This document shows, piece after piece, positions 32,597-43,649 of a DNA stretch of 64,000 nt. Under the pieces are notes generated by a model. It was not told the origin of the DNA. It saw only the letters and a list, made by a program, of their open reading frames with translations, and did not search any database. Position 1 is the stretch's first letter, and every line of letters begins with the position of its first letter. The stretch is from Silene latifolia (Eukaryota > Streptophyta > Magnoliopsida > Caryophyllales > Caryophyllaceae): contig NC_133536.1 of the NCBI RefSeq assembly GCF_048544455.1, positions 24,740,152 through 24,804,151 of the forward strand. Direction: 5' to 3'. Both the position numbers and the translations under genes were made by a program.

Positions 32597-32766
32597 AGGC
32601 CTTGTTAGGACAGGAAGAAAGGAGGGAAGGAGAGGGGAGGGGGAAGGGAAAGCGAGAGAAGGAGAAGGGGAATGGAGGAGGCGATTTCCCTTGCAAATCT
32701 CGCCTATTTTGGTGGAAAAATAATTTACCTCCATTTTCTTCCAAATTACTCAATCCAAACACACCC
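32597..32766. mobile_element. MITE of the GTGTGTTTGGAT family, copy 3, decayed
   Basis: The right end caatccaaacacaccc (about 32751-32766) and the purine-rich gggaggggaaag stretch are clear; the left end is eroded (ggccttgttaggac). Confidence 0.5.
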
Positions 32767-33289
32767 TTTACGCTTCACACAACACACAGGCTTTTAAGAG
32801 CATTACATTTTCAGAGTAACAGGGGAATGTAATTTGACAGTGTTAGTTTTTGATGTCAGCTTGCTTGAATTTTACTTTGAAACTCGATTCCATCGAGTAG
32901 CAGCAAACAATCAATGCATCTCTCGTAGTGCCAACTATTTTTACTCCCACCTGTTTTACAACTTGTTAAGATGGAGAAGTTGGTTACAAGTAGAACCCAA
33001 TATGGATAATACAATTATCTCAAACCGCAAATAGGGGTAAAATTATGAAAAAAAATTGAAGATAAAGAAGGTAGTGAAGTTGAATAGTTTACATAATGAT
33101 GACAAAGTAGATTCAACGAACCTATACTGAAAACACTAACAGCAAACCAGATTTGCCTATTTCGTAGTCATTAGCAGCTAATCTGAAGTTGGAACTAAAC
33201 AATGAAAGAACGGTTTGGAACTAAGTAAGCTCTAAATACGAAGCATCATTTCTGATTTCACCACAATCAGCTTTCTGTTTCCAAGACTC
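32767..33289. other. spacer and 3' flank of the membrane-protein gene
   Basis: No gene recognised. The part nearest 33289 is probably the 3' UTR of the minus-strand gene; aaatttac-type A/T words occur but no decisive poly(A) signal is seen. Confidence 0.4.
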
Positions 33290-36200
33290 TCACGGAGAAG
33301 TAACCTTGCTTCTGATCCGGCTTGAACGTCTCACCGGAGTCACCACTTCACCATCTCCCTGAAAAATAAGGAAAATTCACTTGTGAGTCATTACAGGTGG
33401 GCCCAATTAGTCGTCATCACAGTCTGTTCATGTATAAATCAGTTGTTTTGGGTGAGGTCAGTTTAGTCGGATTTATTAGGCTGCTAACTAAACACATTGT
33501 TCTTGTTAACTCGCTGACTCACACGCTTGGGATTTAGCTAAACGCATTGTTACCTTTTTGGGATGGATGATGCTATAGGTGCTGAAACTCCCATAAGATG
33601 GATCCTTACTGAATTCTGATGAGGACGAAGCAAGGGATTCTCTCTTGACGTTCCTTTTAGAACTCTTTTGCAAACTATGCGCTTCATCTCCGTCCATTTG
33701 TTTACTCTTGGTGTAAACTGAGTTGTGAAAGCTGCTCATCTCTGAAGGGCATGATTCACCAACCATGTCAACCTCAACTGGACCGCTATAAGATGATGGG
33801 GTCTCATCATCTTCGGCTATATTCTGATCAACCGAAGGTTCCTTCTCTGCTATGCTCTGATCAACCAAAGTACTTTCTTTCTTCGGTTTCATATACATGA
33901 AAGCTGCAAGTAAGGACACAATAACCAGAGTGATAGCGGCTGCCATTGCCATTGGAGTCAAACTTTTCTCACTTGGTTTCCAAAATTGAGAATTTCCAAC
34001 TGATTTGGTAGCGTCTTTCTCTGTTGGCTGCACATCATCATCGTTATTCATGTCCCCATTCTCGGATGGCTCGTTTGTGGATATAACCTCCCTTTGGATC
34101 TCTGAAACTTGTGATACTTCCTGGTTTTTTTAAATTAATAAAGGAACATAATAAGATGCTGATGAATGATGAAAGACGTGATCACAAACAATAGTGACCA
34201 CAAATAACATACAAAAAAGAAACAAGGGACAAATCGAAAAGGAATACAAGACGTTACCTTAACATCAGTTTGCTGCTCACCAACATTGACCTCATCTACC
34301 ATACTTGCAGGTTCATCCTCTGATAATGCTTGTTCAGCATTCACAGTATCACTGTCCTCCATCACAACATTTTCTTCATTTATAAGCTCAGAATCAATAG
34401 TCTTTACAAGTTCAGCTTCTCCAGCCGAATTTTCATTGTCTGCAAGTGCCGAGTAGCTTTGCATTTCCTCAGAAGCCTCATCTTTAATCTCGTGATTTTG
34501 TTTCACATCCTCAGATTCAACTACTTTTGCAAGTGCAGTTTCTCCATTCAAACTTCCATTGTCTTCAGATGTAGAGTAGCTTTGCATTTGTGCAGAAGCT
34601 TCATCTTCAATCTCATGATCTTGTTTCACCACTTCTGGTTGAGAATCATCTAGCTTTACAATGTCAGCAACTTCGGCAGAACTGTCATTGTTGTCTTCAG
34701 GTGCAGGATAGCTTTGCATTTGTACAGAAGCTTCGTCTTTGATCTCATAATTTTGCAAAACAGTTTGGACATTTGGAAGCTCCCGGTAGCCTTGACTTTC
34801 TTCTACACTCCCAAAATAAGGCTCCGTCTCAAATTCTTTGACAAAATAGCCCCAATCCTCCTCTTCTTGCCAGGCAGTCAAGTTACTAAATGTCACAGAA
34901 CTAAACCTGTCAACTTCTCCTACATTCTGTAGGATCTGAGACATATAGTCAACACAACTAGCTGCCCAAAATTTAGCATTTTCGGCAAATCCACTGAAAT
35001 GTTCAACCAAAGCAGCTGTGTGAGGGTTGTTATATACGCGAGAAAGAATCTCATTTTGCATATAGTCAACACAACTAGCTGTCCAAAATTTAGCATTTTT
35101 GGCTAATTCACTGAAATGTTCAGCCAAAGCAGCTGCGTGAGGGTTGTTATATACGCGAGAAATAATCTCATCTCGGTAAACAACATTTCCAATGCCTGGA
35201 TGAGATGTCAACAAGATCGACATAAATCCAAGCGAGATCAACAAAAGCACAGCAACAAATTTCCAGTTTGTAAACCACCGAGACCTCCTAGGCTCGAGTT
35301 CTGCCTCAACCATCTCAACTGGATGCGGACTTTCAGTGGTATTCATATCTGATAGTGGCGCCAAATCTCCAAGAGATACCTCCACTGATGAATTAGAAGA
35401 AGTGACAGAAGAAGCATCTTCTTGGTCCTTCAGAGAATCTTCAGACTGGATTTCTTCACTACTGTTCTCAATCTCAGAAACGCTTTCACTGGTAAAATCA
35501 TCTTCAAGATTCATTCCTTGGTTAACATAGTTTTCAGTTCTCCAATTGGGATTGTAATGAAGAAATTGCGGCCTTGGCGATAGATAATTTCTTTTCGGAT
35601 CATAAGGTGGAAGAGATTGATCAGCATCAAGAGGAGCTTCATCAATCACCAATGTAGGCATCTCGCTTAAAGGTAAAGATCCAGTAGATTTTACAGTATT
35701 CAGAGGTACATCAGGGCTAAGTACCACTAAATCTGCCTCAAATGCTTCAGTCTTTACCTCCCCACAACTCGAATCAAAACCATTTTGATGTTGAAATTCA
35801 TGCTTATCGGGTTCTGATGCCTTGTCAAAACTCGTGGGCATGGCCGACTTTGACTCATCTTGTTCATCATCAGATTCTAGCGAACTTGTGGAGAAAAAGT
35901 GAAATTTGCCATCAGATAGAGAGGCAGAAGTGCGGATAGCTTCATTTCGATCCCCTAAGACTTTCTTCCTCGGTGATGGATTGATCTTAGAGGCTGCTGA
36001 GATTGTTGGGGACATGAAGTGCTTAGTCCCCTTTGTATTGACAGAGGGGGACTTGGCTCTTGCAGTTGGCTTTATTACATTGAGGTCATTTTGGTTTTCT
36101 TTCTGCTCGTGGTCTCGGAATGAGACCACACCTGAATTCCTACCATCTAAACCTCTTGCATATTCTGAAAAACAGTAGAATTTATAATTTAGCATATTAT

Positions 36201-37276
36201 TGCAACAACAACTACAAAACCCAAGTCCGAGTTGTAATGTGTTTAGAGGTCAACAACAACAACAACAACAACAACAAAACCCGAGTCTTGATATGATTTA
36301 AAGGTTGGCTACCTTGAACTGTCATTGAATTACTTCTGCTATGTAATACTGCTATGGTAGATACTAGATAGTGGCCCATAGATAAGATTCTTGAATGCTT
36401 AAGAAATCAAACTAAAAAACTTCATCACAACACGGCCTAAGCCTGATTATTCATCACAATTTGGGGAGGTCATAATAGGATTATTTCATCACAACACGGC
36501 GTAAGTCAATTATGATTTAAAGGTCGGCTAACTTGAACGTAAAACTTCTTGCTAGTACTTGTCGAATAAATTAAAATTAAACTGCTAATTAAGACCATTA
36601 ACCATAGATAAAATTGACCAGACGGCGAAAGAGTAGATCAAACCATCAATAAAAAACCTCACAAAATCAATTTTATTCTTCACAAGTCCACATAACAAAT
36701 CTAAAGCCCGATTTACATGCGAATAAATAAGCACCAAAAACAACATAATTCATAGACCGCCTCTATCTCAATCATTTGTTTACTCATTTTATTCTTTGAG
36801 AGAGTATCTTAATCGTAGGTAACCAAATCACTCGGTACGAGGAATACATAAAAGGAAAGTTAATTTAAGAATAATCAACCTACAATAATGTGCCTAAATA
36901 TAACATCATCATGTCATCAACAGTCAAAATTAAAGCTAAAATTCAAAATTAACGAGCTACCATTAATCAAGATTAACCGGAAAACAAGATTATTGTAAAT
37001 TAAGATTAATACAAAACCCTAATCCCCAAATTAATGACAAAATCTTGATTAAAATCAAAAGAAAAGGGTACCTGCAGGACTATTAACAGGAGTATTAGGA
37101 ACAAGACCTTTCTGCTGATAAACTAAAGAAGATTTCACTAATGGGTACCCATTAAAGCTCTTCCTAACCCCAGTTCCTTTTCTTTCAGGATTATTCGGGT
37201 TTTGGATCGAGTTAGGGTTATGGCTCGGCCTCGTCAACATAGGTGAAGAGGATCTAATTGGTGAACTACCCACCAT
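33290..37276 (-). CDS. large plant membrane protein of unknown function, four exons
   Basis: Exons 37072-37276, 34258-36164, 33554-34120 and 33290-33358 join with consensus sites (GCAG|GTACC…TTTCAG|AATA; TTAAG|GTAACG…ACCAG|GAAG; AAAAG|GTAACA…TTTTCAG|GGAG) and phases that agree; total 2748 nt, 915 residues. Hydrophobic segments lie at about residues 369-391 (WKFVAVLLLISLGFMSILL) and 761-781 (MAMAAAITLVIVSLLAAFM). The rest is Ser/Glu/Asp-rich and probably disordered. Two sets of internal repeats occur: a 39-residue pair just after the first membrane segment and a 41-44 residue triplet (IKDEASVQMQSY type). The tail (PSYGSFSTYSIIHPKK, then VVTPVRRSSRIRSKVTSP) looks like a conserved plant motif, but I cannot name the family with certainty. 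Start chosen at 37276 because it precedes the first splice site in frame and follows an AT-rich leader. Confidence 0.85.
34454..34775 (-). repeat. three-fold coding repeat in the membrane-protein gene
   Basis: The phrase tagctttgcattt…cagaagc…tcat recurs at about 34454, 34577 and 34709 (periods 123 and 132 bp, 41 and 44 codons). It encodes IKDEASVQMQSY, IEDEASAQMQSY and IKDEASEEMQSY. Confidence 0.9.
34942..35175 (-). repeat. 117-bp tandem duplication in the membrane-protein gene
   Basis: Copies start at 34942 and 35059. They encode two versions of SRVYNNPHxAALxEHFS… and NAKFWxASCVDYM, 39 residues each and in frame. Confidence 0.95.
36251..36277. repeat. (CAA)n microsatellite in intron 1
   Basis: About nine CAA units in the 907-bp first intron (36165-37071) of the membrane-protein gene. 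The rest of the intron is AT-rich with a duplicated phrase (atgatttaaaggt…ggcta) near 36294 and 36508. Confidence 0.9.
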
Positions 37277-38196
37277 TGAATGAATGATTAAATCAGTACC
37301 CAGATAATTCTTATGAATGTAGATTAAGAAAGTGAGGATCTTTGATGAGATGTTTCTTGGGTTTGCGGTGAATTGCAGATAGATAGATATGGAAAGGAAA
37401 ATACAGAGGATAAAGTAAGGAAATGTGTAACGGCTAGTTTGATTTGTTTTTGTTAGTAGTGGGAAAGTTGTGAGCTTTGTTGAAATTTGAATTTGCTGGA
37501 TTCTTGACCGTTATAAGTTGGTAGGATTTGGGGATATATTATGTTGATCTTCTTTTTTAATGGTGAAATGTTTGGGGCCGTTGGATGCTTGGATTTGGTT
37601 GTGTTAGGGGATGCTAGTATTTGAATGAGATCCCTCGAGTTACTCGGCCAGATTTTTATTTTCATTGCTCTTATTCATTTAGATAAGTTGGTGCGTATAA
37701 GCTCGCCCTAATATTCAGAGTCTAAAATTCGTAGGCACTCCAAATCCATCTAAAAACTAAAAAATAAAATAAAAACAATTATCAAACTAGACCATGCATG
37801 CATGTCCACATGTTGGTTCGACATAAGCCAACTCGAATCGGTCCGACCCGGGCCACCTCCCAAATAGACCGGCTTTACCCAGGTGGGATAGGCCATGCTC
37901 GGTCTATGGCATGGTCTAGGTTAGAACTAATATAAATAGCTATGCAATACCCTTTTAATTTTTCTTAGTTTATCAACAGAAAAGTCTTAGCTTGTTCCTA
38001 TTACACCACCGTGCAATGCAAGCCTCATTTTGAAGTACCCTTTTAATCTTAATTAAAAGAAAAACTAAAAGAGGGTTCATGCAAAGCTATTAACATTTAA
38101 CAGGAGTATTAGGAACAAGCTTAGAACTAGTATACATAGCAATGCAAGCCTCATTTTGAGGTACCCACAGGAGTATTAAGAACAAGCTTAGAACTA
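37277..38196. other. upstream region of the membrane-protein gene
   Basis: A 5' UTR and promoter for the minus-strand gene are expected at about 37277-37450. Further out, short duplicated phrases occur: gcaatgcaagcctcattttga at about 38014 and 38141, and caggagtattaggaacaag at about 38101 and, with one change, 38168. The latter also matches coding bases in exon 1 (about 37087). Confidence 0.45.
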
Positions 38197-38540
38197 GGCT
38201 CTGTTCTTTTGGACTTAATTTCGATTCTAATCGATTCGATTCGATTCGATTCATTCCATTGATTCGATTCGATTGATTGACTCAATTGATTCGATTCGAT
38301 TCGATTCGATTCGATTCGATTCGATTCGATTGATTCGATTGATTCGATTCGATTCGATTCGATTCAAACATTACTATTATTATTCTTATTGATATTCTTA
38401 TTATTATTTTTATATTAATGTGTTTACTATTTTTATTATTATTATTATATTATTATTTTTATATTTATTATATTACTATTATATTTATTAATAATTAATT
38501 TGTATTGTTTATATTATTATATTTATATTTAATACATTTA

Positions 38541-38577
<37 letters not shown>

Positions 38578-38823
38578 TATTATATTATATTTATTATATT
38601 TATTATTTTATTAATATATTTATTATTATTAATATTATTCATAACATATTTATTATTATTATTATATTTAATATTATTATATTAATAAGTTATTATTTAA
38701 TATTTATTATTTTATTAATATACTCAATATTAATATTGTTAATCACATATTTATTATTATTATTATTATTATTATTAATATTATATTTAATATTATTATG
38801 TTAATAAGTTATTATATTAGACC

Positions 38824-38867
<44 letters not shown>

Positions 38868-39291
38868 TATTTATTTTTTAGTTATTATTATTAATATATT
38901 ATATTATTATTAATAATGTTATCATTATTATAACTAATATATTATTATTATTATTACTTTATTTATTATTATATTAATATTTTATTATTTATATATCTTA
39001 TTAGATTATTATTATTATTAGATTATATTAATATATTATTATTAATGAATAATATTATAATAATATTTATTATTATTATTAGTATTATTTTTATTATAAT
39101 ATTTATTATTATTATTATTATTAATATAATCTTTTTATTATTATTTCATTCATTGATTGATTCAGATCGATCGATCGATTCGATTCGATTGATTCGATTC
39201 AGATTCACTCCATTAAGTTCATTCATTCATTCACTCCATTCGATTCGATTCGATTCGATTCGAGACAATTTCAGTCCAAAAGAACAGGGCC
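38197..39291. mobile_element. TIR element swollen by GATTC and TTA microsatellites
   Basis: Ends GGCTCTGTTCTTTTGGACTT and the complement GTCCAAAAGAACAGGGCC pair over about 25 bp; the 3-bp duplication CTA flanks them (38194-38196, 39292-39294). Inside each end lie many GATTC/GATTG pentamers (about 38230-38365 and 39155-39262). Between them some 780 bp is nearly pure imperfect TTA repeat. The size of 1.1 kb is thus mostly microsatellite growth in what was probably a short MITE. No coding capacity; open frames here are low-complexity Ile/Leu runs. Confidence 0.85.
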
Positions 39292-39294
39292 CTA

Positions 39295-40906
39295 GTCTAT
39301 CTATATCTATCTCTATCTATCTATGTTAATAAAGGAAGCTTTTTTCGAGCGATTGCATAATCTCCAATATTTGCAAAACACCTCAATAAAATAAATAATG
39401 CTAAATAATTATAATAACTATTAAAAAAATTAACTGATCAAGTTTACAATTGTATTAATAAATTAACTGATAAAGTTTGGAAAAAGACTTAAAAAGTAAA
39501 TAAGATTAAAATAGAACATGGAGTAACAATCTACGTAAAACATGGAGTAACAAGTTGCTATGAAATTAAACACTTAAGATGAATTTGGTTTGGAATTGGA
39601 AATTGAACTATCTGACATGCTCTACGAGTCTTAGAATCCTAACACTACAATACTACTCCATACGTGTGTATATATAATGCTCCTTAACTCACGACGATTC
39701 AGGAGACGAAACAATTCAATCCACGTCTTTACTTTTGATCATAGTTTTCTTTTTGTCCCCTTTAATTCTCAATTGTTTTATTAATGATTTATGATATGTT
39801 TTGCAGTATAGTGACAAACGGATCAGGGTGGCTTATCGGTGATCGGCCAATGCTGCATATTCTGCAAAGTACTCCTATCATTTATACGATTCGACTTTTG
39901 TTAGTAAATCAAGTTTTTTTTTTTTTTTTTTTTGCTTTACTTCAGTATATCAATCAAACTAATCTTATACGCCTTTCCCCTTCTACAGGTTTGCATGCCG
40001 CTGAAATTAATTTGGCGAAATAAAGCAAATATATTATCATATTGCCTAATATAGTTTATTTTAGTGTTTAATTTGATGATTGTATTTTGTCATTGTTAAA
40101 ATTTTATAAGTGTATTTATTTGTTCATTTGATGGAGAGTCGAGGTTTACGGTAAGATTTTGGTCTCCATATTGTCGATGAGACAAAAGTTTGAGGTGTAG
40201 CACTAAAGTATATATACATTGTCAACATTGACAAAAGGCCGAGCATGAGATTGACCAGAATTTAACCATTGAATATACATTTAACATAAGAGATCTATGT
40301 GCTATAACAATTGTGTATACAAAATAGTTTGATTTTTCGAAAACATACAGATGCATGAAATTGTTATATTTTGGTATATAACACCATGTTATGCAATATA
40401 ATTGGGTATAGACAATTACAAATTTTAAACCTATGTTGGTGTATATGATGGTTTCCAATATCCATGTTACAAAATCATTGTCCAAGCAGGAAAAACAAGT
40501 TGATATTGATGTTAAGATTATGATTAAAGCTAAATATTTAAATATCCATTAGAGTATGATATTTGAATTTACGAGTTTGTGAGGGAGGCCTTTTTTTTTT
40601 TTCCTTTAGTAGTGAATATATAAGCCATGTTAAATATCCTGGAGACTATATATATATTCCATGGTAAAGTTGTTGGTTTATTATCAATAGTCATGGTATT
40701 AAAACCGCAACGTGCAAACAATGACAAGCTATATATGGTATTCAATCTTCAGTCTCTTCTCCAAGCTCCAACACAAATTAATGTTCACTCCGTTCGTTCT
40801 TGTATTAGTGAGTTTATTCATCGATGGTAGTTGATTGTTTGCAGTTTAATTGTGACAAAAAGTCTTTATGTGGGAGGTCTCCCAAACTCCTAAATCACTA
40901 ATAAGT
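39295..40906. other. AT-rich spacer
   Basis: Contains a short TCTA microsatellite (about 39293-39325), the phrase gcttttttcgagcgatt (39339-39355) that recurs at 49568-49584, and a poly(T) run near 39917-39932. A 79-codon frame (39784-40023) starts in sequence that also looks like an intron acceptor (ttttgcag), but no domain is recognised. Confidence 0.4.
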
Positions 40907-41004
40907 AATACAGTAAGAGATGAACAAAAAAGAATAAAAAACAACCTAGAGAGAGAAAGCGATGGAAAACTAGAGAGAAAGAGCCGCCATTGATTTTCGA
41001 GCCT

Positions 41005-42837
41005 ATGGCTAGAAAATCGAACCTACAAAGACAGAGGGAGATGATGCTACGAGGAAGGAGTGTCCCTGGCACTCAGTCTTCAGCAGAGGATGAACCAAAC
41101 ACGGAAAATGTGGTAATATCAAACCCTAATGCAGCACAGACAGGACCGAATGTTGAAGAGAAGGGTAAGACTAGGAATATTCATGAGATTAATGGAATTC
41201 CTGAACTAGTAGTAGAAACTGATGATGAAGAAGAGGAAGATGATGAGGATGACATTGTTAATAGGGATGGCAATAATGGCTCAAACCGAACCGAAACCGA
41301 ACCGAACCGAAGGAAAAAGTTCGATCCAAATCCAACTTTTGAAAACCCATAACAGATCCACTATTTAAAAACCCATATCCAAACCCACCATTGGAAAACC
41401 CGAACCAAATCCAAACCCGATCCATTCATACCCGAACCCGATCCATTCAAATATTTTTGAAAATTTTGGCTTTATTAAGCTTGAAATTTCAAATTTGCCA
41501 TATTAGATGAATTTTTTATATGGTCAAAGGAAGTTTTGGATCGGATTTTGGATTATATAATGGATCGGGTATGGATTTGGAGCGGATATGGATTTGAAAA
41601 AGGTATAATGGATCGGGTATGGATTTCAAAATTTTGGATATGGATCGAGGTTGGATATGGATCGGTGATCCATTAAGTAAGTGGATCGGGTTTGGATCTC
41701 GCAAAACCCGATCCAACCCGATCCATTGCCATCCCTAATTGTTAATGAGGAGGAAGAGGAAATAGTGGTAGAGACAGTAGAACAGGGGAGCCCTAATGCT
41801 AAAGATGCTACGAAAACAGAGATTGACATTGTTAATGAGGAGGACGAAGAAATAGTGCAGGAAACGGCAGAACAGGGGAACCCTAATGGTGAGGATGATC
41901 CAAAAACAGAGAATGATGATATGTTACAATTACAAACGGAGGATGTTGAAGAGGAAATTGAGTTTTGGAACCAGGCAGTAGTATGCTTCATTCTGGGGGC
42001 AAATCCGCCATGGGAGGTGGTTGAAGGGTTCATAAGACGTATCTGGACGAAGTATAATATTGACAAAATCTCGTTCATGCCAAATGGGATTTTTTTGGTG
42101 CGGTTTAAAACCATGGAAATGAAAGAAAAGGTCTTGAGTTCAGGGCACTACCTATTTGATAATAAGCCTATGATAGTGAAGCCATGGACAAGAGACTTAG
42201 AAATGACAAAGGAGGATGTAAAATCGGTTCCTGCTTGGGTTCAAATTCACAAATTACCCCTGAAGTTTTGGGGTAAAGGATTACCTAAAATAGCAGGGTT
42301 GCTTGGGAAGTTTATAAAGAGTGATGCTGCCACTGAGGAGAGAACTAGGTTGGGGTATGCTCGTGTTATGGTTGAACTGGTTATGGATCAGGACCTACCC
42401 TCACAGATTGCATTCAAAGATGAGAAGGGCTCAATCATACGAGTTGAGGTAGAGTATGAATGGAGGCCTATTAAATGCAAGAAATTAAATGTCTGGGTAT
42501 GGGGCATGATTTGGAGCACTGTAGGAAAGGCACACAGGAGAACTTTGTTAAAAAGCCAGTCAAGAAAGTGTGGAGGCCAGTGGTGAAGCAGATTGCTAGT
42601 GTTAAACCCCAGGAGAACAATGTGATTGTGAACACTGTTCAGAAAACTCTGGTTGCATCTGGGACTGTTACACCTCGCAAAAGATTGGTTAGGATGCATA
42701 GGCAGGAGGGAGATAAGAGTGGATATAACACTGAATCATTTGGAGCTCACTCTTACAAGGATGTCTTGGCCTCTCCTTCAAAAATGAATGGTGGTGATAA
42801 TAGTAATGGTAACTCTCCTCCAAATTCTTATGGATAA
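41005..42837 (+). pseudogene. LINE ORF1, nucleic-acid-binding protein
   Basis: The start MARKSNLQRQREMMLRG at 41005 follows the 5' UTR. Acidic repeats follow (EEEEDDEDDIVN, then EEEEEIVVETVEQG and EEDEEIVQETAEQG), and then the DUF4283-type domain of plant L1 ORF1 proteins (VVCFILGANPPWEVVEGFIRRIW, WVQIHKLPLKFW). A CCHC knuckle (GHDLEHC) near 42500 is reached only after a frame change, so the C-terminal quarter is shifted. A 476-bp MITE splits the acidic part. In an intact L1 this protein coats the RNA and helps target-primed reverse transcription. Confidence 0.85.
41262..41737. mobile_element. hAT MITE inside LINE ORF1
   Basis: 476 bp with perfect 13-bp ends TAGGGATGGCAAT / ATTGCCATCCCTA and the 8-bp duplication attgttaa (41254-41261, 41738-41745). 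The inside is rich in gatcgggtttgg and aaaccgaaccg words. hAT-type ends and duplication length. Confidence 0.95.
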
Positions 42838-43649
42838 AATAGGGTTTTGGAATGTGAGAGGCATGAATAGAGTAGATAAGCAGAAATTTATAAAAATTTT
42901 CTTGCAAAATAAGGGATTAGGACTTTTTGGTTTGTTGGAAACAAAAATAAAAAGTAGGGCTTATGCTAGAGCTGTAAATAACTTCAATAATTGGTGCATT
43001 TCAACAAATAATGGGTATCATAATAGTGGGAGAATTTGGATTTTGTGGGATCCTAAGATATTCAGGATACAATTTCTTGAGTATAATTCTCAGTTTATTC
43101 ACATGAAGGTTGAGACAGTGGTGAGTAGAAGTGTCTTTTATTTAACAATGATCTATGCTTTCAATAATATTCATGAAAGGGCTTCCCTGTGGGATCATCT
43201 AAGGAGAATTGCAGGATTGGTTGATGGTCCTTGGGCCATAGCAGGAGATTTTAACTGTGTGCTATCTGCAACTGAGAGAGTGGGAGGCAATATCCCTAAT
43301 GCTGAGATTGAACCATTTAGGACCTGCGTACTGGGCTGTGGAGTAGTTGATATTCCTGCTATTGGATCACTTTTTACATGGAATAACAAGCAAAGGCCTG
43401 AAGATAGGATCTATAGCAGGATTGACAGATTTATGACCAATCAAGTTTGGAGTGATCATTTTCCTGATTTATATGCTAATTTTTTGCCTGAGGGCATGCT
43501 TGATCATACCCCTTGTCTGATCAGCAGCTCAACTCAGAGCCAGAAAGCCAGAAGCTTCAAGTATTACAATATGTGGGGAGCATCTAAGGATTTCTTGCCT
43601 ACCATCAAATGTTGTTGGAGTAATAACATTCATGGTACTCCTCTATTCA
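42830..43649 (+). pseudogene. LINE ORF2, endonuclease part
   Basis: ORF2 begins at 42830, overlapping the ORF1 stop by eight bases. The AP-endonuclease-like domain shows IGFWNVRGMNRVDKQ, the catalytic Glu in LLETKI, WAIAGDFNCVLS, DRFMTN and LDHTPCLI. It breaks off at the nested L1 (poly(T) at 43650); ORF2 resumes beyond it at about 45756. Confidence 0.88.

Noticed and set aside
38505-39329. Two open frames of about 95 codons
   Set aside because: They are runs of Ile, Leu and Tyr produced by TTA/ATT repeats.
39784-40023. 79-codon plus-strand frame near a ttttgcag acceptor-like site
   Set aside because: Poly(T) encodes a Phe run, no domain is recognised, and no matching upstream exon is seen.
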